Part shown: positions 19,915 to 30,731 of the stretch, piece after piece
Layout: every line of letters begins with the position of its first letter
Numbering within the stretch: the first letter of the stretch is position 1
Assembly: GCF_016804325.1 (NCBI RefSeq)
Contig: NZ_CP043627.1
Coordinates: 557,501-602,500, forward strand
Direction of reading: 5' to 3'
Length of the DNA: 45,000 nt
Source of the DNA: Methylobacterium aquaticum
GTDB taxonomy: Bacteria; Pseudomonadota; Alphaproteobacteria; Rhizobiales; Beijerinckiaceae
The notes under the pieces: model-generated
Seen by the model: the letters and a program-made list of their open reading frames with translations, nothing else
What the model was told of the DNA's origin: nothing
The model's database searches: none
Program-made: the position numbers and the translations under genes

Positions 19915-20052
19915 ACACGACCTCATCCTGAGGTGCGACTGAAAGGAGCCTCGAAGGAGGGCTCCAGGGATCGCGGAGACGTCTGGAGCCCTCCTTCGCG
20001 GTCAGTCCATCTCCGATGGACTGACACCTCAGGACGAGGTCGAGGGCGGGAG
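19915..20052. repeat. Long palindromic dispersed repeat, copy B
   Basis: Same architecture as copy A at 9485. The outer arms ACGACCTCATCCTGAGGTG (19917-19935) and CACCTCAGGACGAGGTCG (20025-20042) pair with one mismatch. Inner arms are GGAGGGCTCCAG/CTGGAGCCCTCC, with a central palindrome GTCCATCTCCGATGGAC. It sits inside the tau operon between tauA and tauB and would fold as a long hairpin in the mRNA. Confidence 0.85.
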
Positions 20053-20066
20053 AGTCCCATGGCAGC

Positions 20067-21089
20067 TCAGGGCTTGAGGGCGGCGTCGACCACGTCGGCG
20101 GTGACGAAGGCGCCGTAATTCGGCGCGAGTTCGGGCACCCGCCCCTGCTCCTTCAGGAATTCCGCCGTCGATTTGAGCGCACCGGCCGCCCCGCCGCCGA
20201 GCCAGCGGGACGAGGCCTGCTCAGGCAGCGTCGGGAAGCGGTAGGCTCCGAGCGAATCCGGCACGTCGGCGGGCGCAGCGCCCGTCCACTTGGCGATCGC
20301 CGCCACCTGCGGCGAGGTCGCGGTCCAGGTGCCGCCCGACTTGGCGTAGTCGGCATCCGCGGCGGCGAGCAGCCGCGCGAAGGTGACCAGGAAGTCGCGG
20401 TGGGCCGAGAGGGCGGCGTCTGTCGCCACGATGCCGTCGAAGGTCGCCTTGCCCTTGGCGGCGAAGTCGCCGGCCGAGGCGAGGACGGTGCCGGTCTTCT
20501 TGACGTTCGTCAGCACCGGCGCCCAGACGAAGGTGGCGTCGATGTCGCCGCGCTCCCAGGCGGCGGCGATCTCCGGCGGGCGCATGTTGAGGATGCGGAC
20601 ATCCTTGGGGCCCAGACCCGCCTCCTTCAGGGCGTACATCAGCTGGTAATGGGCGGTGGAGACGAACGGAACGGCGATCGTCTTGCCCTTCAGGTCCTTG
20701 ATCGACGCGATGCCGGCGCCCTTGCGGGCGACGAGCTGCTCGGCATCACCGATATCGTCGAGAATCCAGAACAGCTTGATCGGCAGTCCCTGCGAGGCCG
20801 CCGCGGCGATCGCCGCGGAGCCCGATTCGCCGACATCGACGCTGCCCGACGCCATGGCGCGGACGACGTCGGCGCCGGTGGCGAACTTGACCCACTTCAC
20901 CTTGGTGCCGGTCCGCTTCTCGAGCTCGCCGCTCTCCATCAGCACGCGGATCGGCGTCGTCATGTCCTGGTAGGCGAAGGTCAGGCTCTTGTCCGCCGCC
21001 CGGGCCGGGCCGAGCCCGGCGAGCGCGCCGAGGGCCGTGGCGGCGAGGGCGGAGAGCAGGGTCTTGCGGGTGATCATGCCGGTGGTCAT
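20067..21089 (-). CDS. tauA: Taurine-type ABC transporter substrate-binding protein
   Basis: 340-residue periplasmic binding protein of the TauA/SsuA/NrtA class. It has a Sec-type signal (RKTLLSALAATALGALAGL) with likely cleavage after PARA near residue 31. The mature part begins with LTFAYQDMTTPIRVLMESG, the TauA-like first lobe, and carries GSVDVGESGSAAIAAA near 80-97 and FVWAPVLTN near 190. The start ATG at 21089 was chosen over an ATG four codons inside. First gene of tauA-tauB-tauC-tpa. Substrate assignment depends on the tpa neighbour; aliphatic sulfonates are an alternative. Confidence 0.88.
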   Translation of the reverse strand: MTTGMITRKTLLSALAATALGALAGLGPARAADKSLTFAYQDMTTPIRVLMESGELEKRTGTKVKWVKFATGADVVRAMASGSVDVGESGSAAIAAAASQGLPIKLFWILDDIGDAEQLVARKGAGIASIKDLKGKTIAVPFVSTAHYQLMYALKEAGLGPKDVRILNMRPPEIAAAWERGDIDATFVWAPVLTNVKKTGTVLASAGDFAAKGKATFDGIVATDAALSAHRDFLVTFARLLAAADADYAKSGGTWTATSPQVAAIAKWTGAAPADVPDSLGAYRFPTLPEQASSRWLGGGAAGALKSTAEFLKEQGRVPELAPNYGAFVTADVVDAALKP

Positions 21090-21442
21090 GCACGGTCCTC
21101 GTTGCGAACCCGGCGGTGCGGGCGCCTGCCGTCGCCTCGGCATCCCGATCCCCCAAGCAGGTTTCGGGCCGCGCTCCGGGAAGGGGCGGCCGGGAGCGGG
21201 TTTTCGGCACGGCGGCCACCGCTCGCGCGGGCATCCGCCGCCCGTTTCCGATCCGGGCGACCCAAGGTCAATCCCGATCGTAAGCGGTCCCGCGGGCGTG
21301 CGAAAACGATCTTCTCCCTGCTCGGGCAACCGGGAGATGGTCCATTCCTCGATCACGGCAGTGCCGATGCAGGGAACCTCCCCCACGCCGAAAGTAAGAG
21401 GAAAATTTTTACATGAGTGGCGGCCCCGGCCTGCGGCCGGGA
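21090..21442. other. Intergenic, presumed tau promoter region
   Basis: About 350 bp upstream of tauA on the minus strand, with an AT-rich patch (AAGTAAGAGGAAAATTTTTAC) at 21391-21411 that stands out from the GC-rich surroundings. No operator or sigma-factor site could be fixed with confidence. Confidence 0.4.
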
Positions 21443-21575
21443 TCAGGCCTTCGCCGTCTGCCGCCACGGCTTGCGCTGCATCACCTTGCGCAGGAGGCGC
21501 GAGACCTGCTCGGCCGAGCAGGGTTTATGCAGGAGCGAGAATCCGGCCGCGCTCTCCTCAGCGCGCCCGACCAGT
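21443..21575 (-). pseudogene. Response-regulator receiver domain remnant (C-terminus)
   Basis: After an in-frame stop, about 43 residues read AAGFSLLHKPCSAEQVSRLLRKVM and end at TGA 21443-21445. The 'LLHKP' with a following amphipathic helix is the beta5-alpha5 end of a CheY-like receiver, where the Lys is the conserved one. The phosphoacceptor Asp region is absent, so this is a leftover of a response regulator or hybrid kinase. No ribosome site or start codon is seen. Confidence 0.6.
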
Positions 21576-21836
21576 CATGGGCGCGCATCATCGCGCCCAT
21601 CCGCCCACCTCCGGCGAGGAAGGGCGGCCGGGGGCGGTGGCGTCGGGCATGCGGCGGGAACGGGTTCGATCGCGGGTCTCTCGAACGTGAGGTCCGTGCG
21701 GCTCCCGGCAAGGGCTCGGGAGCAAGAGGCTGGGGCCGATCAACCCCTCGAACTGGTGGACACCCTCGGCCGACATACCGCAGGGTGCAGAATACACAAG
21801 GCTTTGCACATGCGGGAGCAACGGCTGTGAGCATGC

Positions 21837-21868
21837 ACCCTCCCCCGCAGAGGGGGGAGGGTGCAGGC
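21837..21868. repeat. CCCTCCCCC-type palindrome
   Basis: ACCCTCCCCC-GCAGA-GGGGGGAGGGT, 12 bases past the YgiQ stop. The same family occurs at 25317 and 25471. It may act as a 3' mRNA hairpin for the YgiQ gene. Confidence 0.7.
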
Positions 21869-21879
21869 GCCCGCGACCG

Positions 21880-23958
<2,079 letters not shown>

Positions 23959-24194
23959 GGCGCGATGCATAATCCGCCGGGACCGCGAGATCAACGAACG
24001 GCGCGATCAAGGCAGGGCCAAGCACAATGCAGGGCAAGGCCGACCTGCCGCTGTATCGGGGCGCGGCCGCCCCTCGTACAGCCAAGCTGATCGGGCAACA
24101 GCCCCGGGCCGGCCGCGTCGGCCCGCCGGATCAAAAGCGGTCATCCGCCGTTTGTCGAGCGTGGCCCCGAGGCGGGGACGGTGGAGACGGCTTG

Positions 24195-24596
24195 ATGACC
24201 ACGGCACCCGACGGCTCGATCATCCGGCGCGAGGCGAAGCGGCCCGATCTCCTGGCCTTCGAGGTCAAGGACCGGATCACCAAGCCGGACATCGAATGGA
24301 TGTCGGCCCTCGTCGACGAGGCCATGACGGCGCACGACACGATCGACATGCTGCTGATCATGTCGCACTACGAGGGCTCGGATCTCGGCGCGCGGTTCGA
24401 CGCCTACGCCACCGGGGTGATGGCCCGCTCTGTGGCCCATATCCGGAACTACGTCGTGGTCGGCGCGCCGGCCTTCGCCCGGGCGATGATCACGCTGTCC
24501 GGAGCGGTGCTGCCGGTCGAGACCCGGACGTTCGACCTCGCCGACGAGGCGCAGGCCTGGGCCTATCTCGACGAGGCCGGCCCGGCCAAGGCCTGA
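24195..24596 (+). CDS. SpoIIAA-like / STAS-related small protein
   Basis: 133-residue cytoplasmic protein of the SpoIIAA-like family (DUF3478 type), a STAS-related alpha/beta fold. Recognisable features are the early 'LAFEVKDRITKPDIEWM' strand-helix, the central DMLLIMSHYEGSDLGARF, and the C-terminal EAQAWAYLDEA helix. The ATG at 24195 follows a short purine-rich stretch (GTGGAGACGG). Members are thought to bind lipids or act as anti-sigma-like partners, but no function is established here. It diverges from the YgiQ gene and precedes the Lrp regulator by 182 bp on the same strand. Confidence 0.8.
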   Translation: MTTAPDGSIIRREAKRPDLLAFEVKDRITKPDIEWMSALVDEAMTAHDTIDMLLIMSHYEGSDLGARFDAYATGVMARSVAHIRNYVVVGAPAFARAMITLSGAVLPVETRTFDLADEAQAWAYLDEAGPAKA

Positions 24597-24778
24597 CGGG
24601 GCCGCCCGGGATGGCCGGGACCCGGCCCTCCCACGGGATCACGCGCATGGTGGCATTTTCTGCCGCCCGCCGCAGGACGGAAGACGAATGTTCTGGTATT
24701 CGCCGTGACCGATCGATTGCGGGGCGCACGCCACGCGGCGAAACTCAACGTCGTGGATGACGAACCAGATAGCTGCCG

Positions 24779-25255
24779 ATGAAGCTCGACCGGATCGATC
24801 TCAAGATTCTTTCTGAACTCCAGAAGAACGGCCGCATTACCAACGTCGAGCTCGCCGAGCGGGTCAACCTGTCGCCGAGCCCCTGCCTCATGCGGGTGAA
24901 GAAGCTTCAGACGGAAGGCTACATCGCGAATTATTCCGCCCAGATCAACCTGTCGAAGCTGGGGCAGGCCCTGACCGTCTTCACCGAAGTGACGCTCAAG
25001 AACCACAGGCAGGCGGATTTCGCCCGGTTCCTGGCGGCTGTGGAGAAGATCGAGTCGATCATGGAATGCCACCTCATTTCCGGTGGCTACGATTATCTGC
25101 TCAAGTTCGTCACGGTCGACGTCACCGAGTACCAGACGACGATGGAGCGACTTCTGGATCTCGATGTCGGCATCGAGCAATATTTCACCTATGTCGTGCT
25201 GAAGTCGCCACTCGTGCGGACGTACCTGCCGCTGGATACGATGTTCAAGCTTTGA
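24779..25255 (+). CDS. Lrp/AsnC-family transcriptional regulator
   Basis: 158-residue regulator. The N-terminal helix-turn-helix (about residues 5-50) shows the family pattern LDRIDLKILSELQKNGRI, then ELAERVNLSPSPCLMRVKKLQ. The C-terminal RAM ligand-binding domain runs from about 65, with FVTVDVTEYQTTMERLL and KSPLVRT. Length is standard. Such proteins sense amino acids as octamers. The neighbour on the right is a peptide/amine-type ABC transporter in convergent orientation, separated by a pair of palindromes, so there is no operon link. No symmetric operator was identified upstream. Confidence 0.93.
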   Translation: MKLDRIDLKILSELQKNGRITNVELAERVNLSPSPCLMRVKKLQTEGYIANYSAQINLSKLGQALTVFTEVTLKNHRQADFARFLAAVEKIESIMECHLISGGYDYLLKFVTVDVTEYQTTMERLLDLDVGIEQYFTYVVLKSPLVRTYLPLDTMFKL

Positions 25256-25316
25256 GGTGGGTGGCGGAAATCTCGATTTACGCAGGATTGTCCGGGAAAG
25301 GGATCGCGCGGGGTTA

Positions 25317-25500
25317 ACCTCCCCCTCTGCGGGGGAGGGTGCCCGGCGGAGCCGGGGCAGCGGGACGAAGTCCCGCCGAGAGGGGCAGCGCGACGCTGTT
25401 CCAGATGGCGCCTGTCAGAACGGTTCAATCTTATCCGGAAGCGGCGTCCCCTCTCCCGGCCTACTCCGTAGGCCACCCTCCCCCGCAGAGGGGGGAGGGA
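25317..25500. repeat. Inverted pair of CCCTCCCCC palindromes between convergent genes
   Basis: CCTCCCCCTCTGCGGGGGAGGG at 25318-25339 and CCCTCCCCCGCAGAGGGGGGAGGG at 25476-25499, with a GGCGGAGCC hairpin between. They lie between two converging stop codons (25255 and 25579), where they may act as a two-way terminator or mRNA-end stabiliser. Confidence 0.7.
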
Positions 25501-25578
25501 AACCCACGCCTCGTCTTTTAACCGGACAGCCCCTTTTCACGGGAGGCCATGCCGGCCCGAACCGGCGCATCCGCCCCC

Positions 25579-27237
25579 TCACCGTTGCGCGAAGGCCCGG
25601 GTCAGTTCCGGGTCCTGCGCCAGCCCGTCGAGCCAGCCGGTGCGCAGCTGCGGCACGGAGGAGAACAGGAGCCGCGAATAGGGTTGGGTCGGCCGCCCGT
25701 CATTCACGTCGGGGCGCAGCTGCTCGACCTTCTCGCCCTTGTACATCACCACGACCTCGTCGCAGATCGCCCGCACGGTCTCGATGTCGTGGCTGATGAA
25801 CAGGTAGGACAGCAACAATTCGCGCTGGAGCTCCTTCAGGAGCTCGATGATCGCCGCGGCCACCACGGTGTCGAGCGCGGAGGTGATCTCGTCGCACAGG
25901 ATCAGCTTGGCATCGGCCGCCAGCGCGCGGGCGAGGTTGATGCGCTGCTTCTGGCCGCCGGACAGCTCGGCGGGGCGGCGATGGCGCAAGGCGCGCGGCA
26001 GCCGCACCATGTCGAGCAGCTGGTCGATCCGCGCCTCGCGCGCCCGGCCGCCCATGCCGTGATAGAAGGCGAGCGGCCTGCCCAGGATCTCGCCGATCGA
26101 CTGGTGCGGGTTGAGCGCGGTGTCGGCGGACTGGAACACGATCTGGAGATCGCGCAGGTCCTCGCGGCGGCGCTTCCGGAAATCCGGCGCCAGGGTCCGG
26201 CCGTCGAGCACGATCTCGCCGCGGGCCGCGGGCAGGATCCCGGCGATGACCCGGGCGAGGGTGGACTTGCCGCAGCCCGATTCGCCGACGATGCCGAGGT
26301 TGCGCCCGCGGGCGAGCGACAGGCTGACATCCTTGAGGATGCGGATCGGCGGGAGCCCGTCCGCGCCGGGCTTGCCGTAGCCGGCGACGATGCCGCGCAC
26401 CTCGAGGAGCGGGGCCTCGTCCTGGTCGAGACGGGCCGGGCGCGGGGCGGCGTCGGGCCGGAACGCCGCCAGGAGCTGGCGGGTATAGGGGTGCTGCGGG
26501 CGCTCCAGGATGTCGGCGGTGCGTCCCTCCTCCTGGATCTCGCCGTGGCGCAGCACGATGATCCGGTCGGCGATCTGGGCCACCACCGCGAGGTCGTGCG
26601 AGACGTAGACGCCCGCGATGCCGCCCTTGCGCATCACCGACTTGAAGGCGCGCAGGACCTCGACCTGGGTGGTGACGTCGAGCGCCGTGGTCGGCTCGTC
26701 GAAGATCACGAGCTTGGGGTCGCCGATCAGCGCCATGGCGGCGGAGAGGCGCTGGAGCTGGCCGCCGGAGACCTGGTGGGGATAGCGGTCGCCGATCGTG
26801 TCGGGGTTCGGCAGGGCCAGGGCCCGGAACAGCCCGACCGCCTTGATGCGCGCATCCGCCACCGGCATCGAGCCGTGGATCTGCACCACCTCGACCACCT
26901 GGTCCATGATGGTGTGGGCGGGGTTGAAGGCGGCCGCCGCGCTCTGGGGCACGTAGGAGACCAGCGAGCCGCGGATCGCCGCCCGCCCGCTCTCGGGCAG
27001 CGCCCCCATCTCGACGCCGTCGAGGGTGACGGTGCCGCCGGTGACCCGGCAGCCGGGGCGGGTATAGCCCATCAGGTCGAGGGCGATGGTGGTCTTGCCC
27101 GAGCCGCTCTCGCCGATCAGGGCGACGATCTCGCCCTCGTCGATGTCGAACGAGACGCCGCGGATGATCTCGACGATGCGGCCGGCATCGGTACGCGCCT
27201 GGATGCGCAGGTCCCGGACTTCGACGAGGCGGGTCAT
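25579..27237 (-). CDS. Peptide/opine-type ABC transporter, fused double ATPase
   Basis: 552-residue fusion of two ABC ATPases (DppD-DppF in one chain, like GsiA/YejF). Half 1: Walker A GESGSGKT (42-49), signature VSGGQLQR, Walker B LVIFDEP, switch His in YVSHDLAVV. Half 2: Walker A GESGCGKS (about 317-324), signature LSGGQKQR (about 424), Walker B LILCDEI (about 444), His in FISHDIETV. Between them is the linker with HPYTRQLLAAF, the oligopeptide-type C-terminal motif. The second Walker B has EI rather than EP, keeping the catalytic Glu. ATG 27237 overlaps the permease stop (ATGA). Last gene of the five-subunit unit that starts at 30731. Confidence 0.93.
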   Translation of the reverse strand: MTRLVEVRDLRIQARTDAGRIVEIIRGVSFDIDEGEIVALIGESGSGKTTIALDLMGYTRPGCRVTGGTVTLDGVEMGALPESGRAAIRGSLVSYVPQSAAAAFNPAHTIMDQVVEVVQIHGSMPVADARIKAVGLFRALALPNPDTIGDRYPHQVSGGQLQRLSAAMALIGDPKLVIFDEPTTALDVTTQVEVLRAFKSVMRKGGIAGVYVSHDLAVVAQIADRIIVLRHGEIQEEGRTADILERPQHPYTRQLLAAFRPDAAPRPARLDQDEAPLLEVRGIVAGYGKPGADGLPPIRILKDVSLSLARGRNLGIVGESGCGKSTLARVIAGILPAARGEIVLDGRTLAPDFRKRRREDLRDLQIVFQSADTALNPHQSIGEILGRPLAFYHGMGGRAREARIDQLLDMVRLPRALRHRRPAELSGGQKQRINLARALAADAKLILCDEITSALDTVVAAAIIELLKELQRELLLSYLFISHDIETVRAICDEVVVMYKGEKVEQLRPDVNDGRPTQPYSRLLFSSVPQLRTGWLDGLAQDPELTRAFAQR

Positions 27238-28093
27238 GCGGCGCTCCGGTCGCGGATCTTCTGGGGCAGGTTGTCGATCAGCAGGTTCACGCTGATCGTC
27301 AGGCTGGCGATGGCGATGAGCGGGAAGATCACCGCGGGCGCCGCGAGTGACAGGCCGCCGATGTTCTCCTTCACCAGCGCGCCCCAATCGGCGTTCGGCG
27401 GCTGCACGCCGAGCCCCAGGAACGACATGCTGGAGAGGAGCAGCACGATGAAGACGAAGCGCAGGCCGAGATCGGCCAGGACCGGCCGATGATGCCCGGC
27501 AGGATCTCGGCCCGGATGAGGTAGCCGAGACGCTCGCCGCGCACCCGCGCCACGGTGACGTAGTCCATGGCGTTGACGTTGACGGCGAGCGCGCGGGCGA
27601 AGCGGTACGAGCCGGGGGTGTAGATCACCGCCAGCGTCAGGATCAGGACCGGCATCGAGGAGCCGATCGCCGCCACCAGCACCAGCGCCATGATCTTGCT
27701 CGGGATCGAGATCAGCGCGTCGAGGAAGCGGCTGAGCGCGGCATCGAAGACGCCGCCGATCACCGCCGCCGCCATGCCGAGGGTGACGCCGCAGAAGCAG
27801 GCGATCGTCACCGAGGCCAGCGAGATCCCCACCGTGTAGCGGGCGCCGAACAGGATGCGCGAGAGCACGTCGCGCCCGAGATAGTCGGTCCCCATCGGGT
27901 AGGCGGCCGACATCGGCTGGAAGAAGTCGAAATCGACGATCTCGCCGACGGGATGGGGGGCGATCAGGGGCGCGATCACCGCGACGACCGCCCAGGCGAG
28001 GATCACCAGGAAGGCCACCGCCCCGACCGGGCTGATCCGGTAGCCGATGCGCCAGCGGCGCGGGGCTTCCGTGCTGGACAGGGAGACGCTCAT
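27234..28093 (-). CDS. Peptide-type ABC transporter permease, DppC-like (frameshifted)
   Basis: Inner-membrane permease (BPD_transp_1 with an N-terminal OppC-type segment). The first 205 or so codons from ATG 28093 carry GTDYLGRDVLSRILFGAR, then SIPSKIMALVLVAAIG, and reach ILPGIIG. The reading frame then slips, and the rest (VLADLGLRFVFIVLLLSSMSFLGLGVQPP, about 80 codons) lies in another frame. Adding one base to the GG at 27484-27485 restores ILPGIIGPVLADLG and a 286-residue protein. ATGA overlaps on both sides (with dppB-like and the ATPase) show a tightly packed operon. Most likely a base-call error. Confidence 0.82.
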
Positions 28094-29046
28094 GCGTGGC
28101 GCAGCCTCGGGTTGGAGACGATGGTGACGATGTCGGCGATGGTGATCAGCAGGAGGTAGGCGAAGCAGAACAGCATCGCGCAGCCCTGGATCAGCGGCAG
28201 GTCGCGGGTCGACACCGCGTCGAGCATCAGCTTGGCGATGCCCGGATAGTTGAAGATCGTCTCGACGATGATGACGCCGCCGAGGAGATACGACAGGGAC
28301 AGCGCCACCGCGTTGACGATCGGCCCGAGCGCGTTCGGCAGGGCGTGGCGCAGCACCATGCGGCGGCGCGAGGCGCCCTTGAGCAGGGCCATCTCGACGT
28401 AGGGCGCGCTCAGGGTCTCGATCACCGCGGCCCGCGTCATCCGGATCATCTGCGCCGAGACGACGAAGCTCAGCGTGATCACCGGCATGGCGAAGGCCTT
28501 GATGAGGCCGCCGATCGTCGTCACGTCGCCGGTCATCGACAGGGCCGGGAGCCAGCCGAGATAGACGGCGAAGACGATCACCGCGAGGGTCGCCACCAGG
28601 AACTCGGGCACCGAGATCACCGCGATGGTGAAGACCGAGATCATCCGGTCGACGAGCGTGCCGCGCAGGATCGCCGCGGTGATGCCGAGGGTCAGGGCGA
28701 ACGGCACCGAGATCGCCGCGGTCACGGCCGCGAGCTTCAGCGAGGCGCCGAGGCGGTTCCCGATCAGTTCGGCGACCGGGATGTTGTTGACGTAGGACAC
28801 GCCGAGATCGCCCGTCGCGAGGTTCTTCAGCCAGAGCAGGAAGCGCAGGGCGGCCGGCTGGTCGAGATGCATCGCCTGGCGCAGGCCCGCCACCGCCTCC
28901 GGCGTCGCCGACTGGCCGAGCAGGATCTGGACCACATCCCCCGGCAGGAGGGCGGTCGCGCAGAAGATGACGACCGCCACGATCAGCAGCGTCAGCAGGG
29001 TGACCACGACGCGTCCCGCGATCATGCGGAGGATGAGAGAGTTCAT
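28090..29046 (-). CDS. Peptide-type ABC transporter permease, DppB-like
   Basis: 318-residue inner-membrane permease of the DppB/OppB class. The first membrane span (RVVVTLLTLLIVAVVIF) is followed by the family's periplasmic motif ALLPGDVVQILLGQSATPEAV. Five more spans follow, with the cytoplasmic loop ALLKGASRRRMVLRHALPNALGP near 215-237 that docks the ATPase. Start ATG 29046 begins the conserved head and is preceded by a purine-rich stretch. It lies 80 bp after the binding protein and overlaps the next permease by an ATGA. Confidence 0.92.
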   Translation of the reverse strand: MNSLILRMIAGRVVVTLLTLLIVAVVIFCATALLPGDVVQILLGQSATPEAVAGLRQAMHLDQPAALRFLLWLKNLATGDLGVSYVNNIPVAELIGNRLGASLKLAAVTAAISVPFALTLGITAAILRGTLVDRMISVFTIAVISVPEFLVATLAVIVFAVYLGWLPALSMTGDVTTIGGLIKAFAMPVITLSFVVSAQMIRMTRAAVIETLSAPYVEMALLKGASRRRMVLRHALPNALGPIVNAVALSLSYLLGGVIIVETIFNYPGIAKLMLDAVSTRDLPLIQGCAMLFCFAYLLLITIADIVTIVSNPRLRHA

Positions 29047-29126
29047 GGACGACCCGGGCGCTGCTTTACGGCACGAGGGCCCCGGCGGGTGATGGGTGAC
29101 CCGCCAGGGCCCGGCGAGGATGTCGA

Positions 29127-30731
29127 TCAGGCGCCGAACCAGGCGTATTCCGGCAGGGTGTAGCCCATCAGGCCGCCGAGCGGGTTGGCGACCAGCCCCT
29201 TGAGCTTCGGGGTCACGCCGTCGAGGTTCGACTGGAAGACCGGGATCACGGTGCCGGCCTCGTTGGCCACCATCGCCTGCATCTCGCCGTAGATCTGCTT
29301 GCGCTTCGCCTGGTCGAGCAGGCCGCGGGCCTCGAGCAGCATCGCGTCGAACTTCGCCGACTTGTAGCGGCTCTCGTTCCACGGCGCGTTCGACTGGTAG
29401 AACAGCGAGAACATGATGTCCGGCGTCGGCCGGGCATTGATGTTGCCGGCGTGGAACGCCTCCTTGAGCCAGTAGTTCGACCAGTAGCCGTCGGCCGGCA
29501 CGCGGTCGATCGCCAGGTTCAGGCCGATCTTGCCGCCCGCCTGCTGGAGCACCGCGGCGTAGTCGGCCGAGCTGCTGGCGGCGTCCGAGACGGTGATGCG
29601 GATCTCCGGGCCGAGGATGCCGGCCTTCTGGAACAGGGACTTGGCGCGCTCGGGATCGAACTCGCGCTGCTTCAGTTCGGCGTTGAAATAGGGGCTCCAG
29701 GACGGGATCGGCTGGTCGTTGGCGATCTCGGCGAGGCCGCGCAGGACCGACTTCTGGATCACCGGGCGGTTGATCAGGTACTTGAAGCCCTCGACCACCC
29801 CGGCCTTGTCGCCCGGCGCCATGTCGAGCCGCAGGATGAGGTTGCCGTAGCTGCCGAGCTTGCTGATGAACGGCGCGATCGCCGCATTGCCCTCGATGAC
29901 GCGCAGCGAACGCGGGCTGAGGTTGGCGCCGACATGGACGTCGCCGGAGAGGACCGCGTTGAGGCGCGCCGGCTCGTCGGCGATGGCGAAGTACTCGAAG
30001 CTGTCGAAATACGGGCCCTTCTTGAAGTAGTTGGGGTTGCGGGCCATCACCGAGCGGACGCCCGGCTTGAACTCCTTGAGCACGAAGGCGCCGGTGCCGT
30101 TGCCCTTGGAGAAATCGGTGGTGCCGTCGGCCACGATCATGAAGTGGTGCAGGCCGAGGATCGTCGGCAGGTCGGCATTGGCGGCAGCGAGCGTGATCGT
30201 GACGGTCAGGCCGTCGGCCGTGACCTCGGAGATCTGCTTGGCCAGGGTGGCGACCTTCGAGCCGACGGCGGGATCGAGGTGGCGCTTCAACGAGAAGACG
30301 ACGTCCTGGCCCGTCAGGCTCTTGCCGTCATGGAAGGTCACGCCCTTGCGCAGCTTCACGGTCCAGGTCTTGGCGTCGGTGCTCTCGACGCTCTCGGCCA
30401 GCTCCATCGTGACCAGACCGGCGCCGTTGATGAAGGTCAGCCGGTTGTAGAGGGCGCAGGAGCGGGTGTAGTCGGTGGCGTTGGAGGCCTTGGCCGGATC
30501 GAGCGTGTCGGCGGTCGAGGCCGCGAAGCCCGCGATCTTGAGGTGGCCGCCCTTCACCGGCTCGGCGGCGAGCGCCGCACCGGCCCGGCCCAGGATCGCG
30601 CCGCCGGCCGTGAGGGACACGCCGCCCGCCAGCAGCATCCGCAGCAATTCGCGCCGGTCGGCGCCGCGCCGGATGGCGGTCTCCACCATCGCATCGTCGC
30701 CGGGCGTCCAGTTGGCCATCGTGTCGCTCAT
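29127..30731 (-). CDS. ABC transporter substrate-binding protein, family 5 (peptide/opine type)
   Basis: 534-residue extracytoplasmic binding protein (SBP_bac_5). Residues 24-58 form a twin-arginine-like signal: RRELLRMLLAGGVSLTAGGA, cleavage near ALAAE (about 57). It is preceded by a 20-residue acidic leader often seen in rhizobial members. The mature part shows the family features LYNRLTFINGAG, the WTVKLRKGVTFHDGKSLTGQDVVFSLKRHLD block, and SAPWNESRYKS near the C-terminus. ATG 30731 has AGGAGA ten bases upstream. First gene of the transporter; the fused ATPase ends it. Ligand cannot be read off: peptides, opines, agrocinopines, nickel or polyamine-like compounds are all bound by this family. 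Confidence 0.92.
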   Translation of the reverse strand: MSDTMANWTPGDDAMVETAIRRGADRRELLRMLLAGGVSLTAGGAILGRAGAALAAEPVKGGHLKIAGFAASTADTLDPAKASNATDYTRSCALYNRLTFINGAGLVTMELAESVESTDAKTWTVKLRKGVTFHDGKSLTGQDVVFSLKRHLDPAVGSKVATLAKQISEVTADGLTVTITLAAANADLPTILGLHHFMIVADGTTDFSKGNGTGAFVLKEFKPGVRSVMARNPNYFKKGPYFDSFEYFAIADEPARLNAVLSGDVHVGANLSPRSLRVIEGNAAIAPFISKLGSYGNLILRLDMAPGDKAGVVEGFKYLINRPVIQKSVLRGLAEIANDQPIPSWSPYFNAELKQREFDPERAKSLFQKAGILGPEIRITVSDAASSSADYAAVLQQAGGKIGLNLAIDRVPADGYWSNYWLKEAFHAGNINARPTPDIMFSLFYQSNAPWNESRYKSAKFDAMLLEARGLLDQAKRKQIYGEMQAMVANEAGTVIPVFQSNLDGVTPKLKGLVANPLGGLMGYTLPEYAWFGA

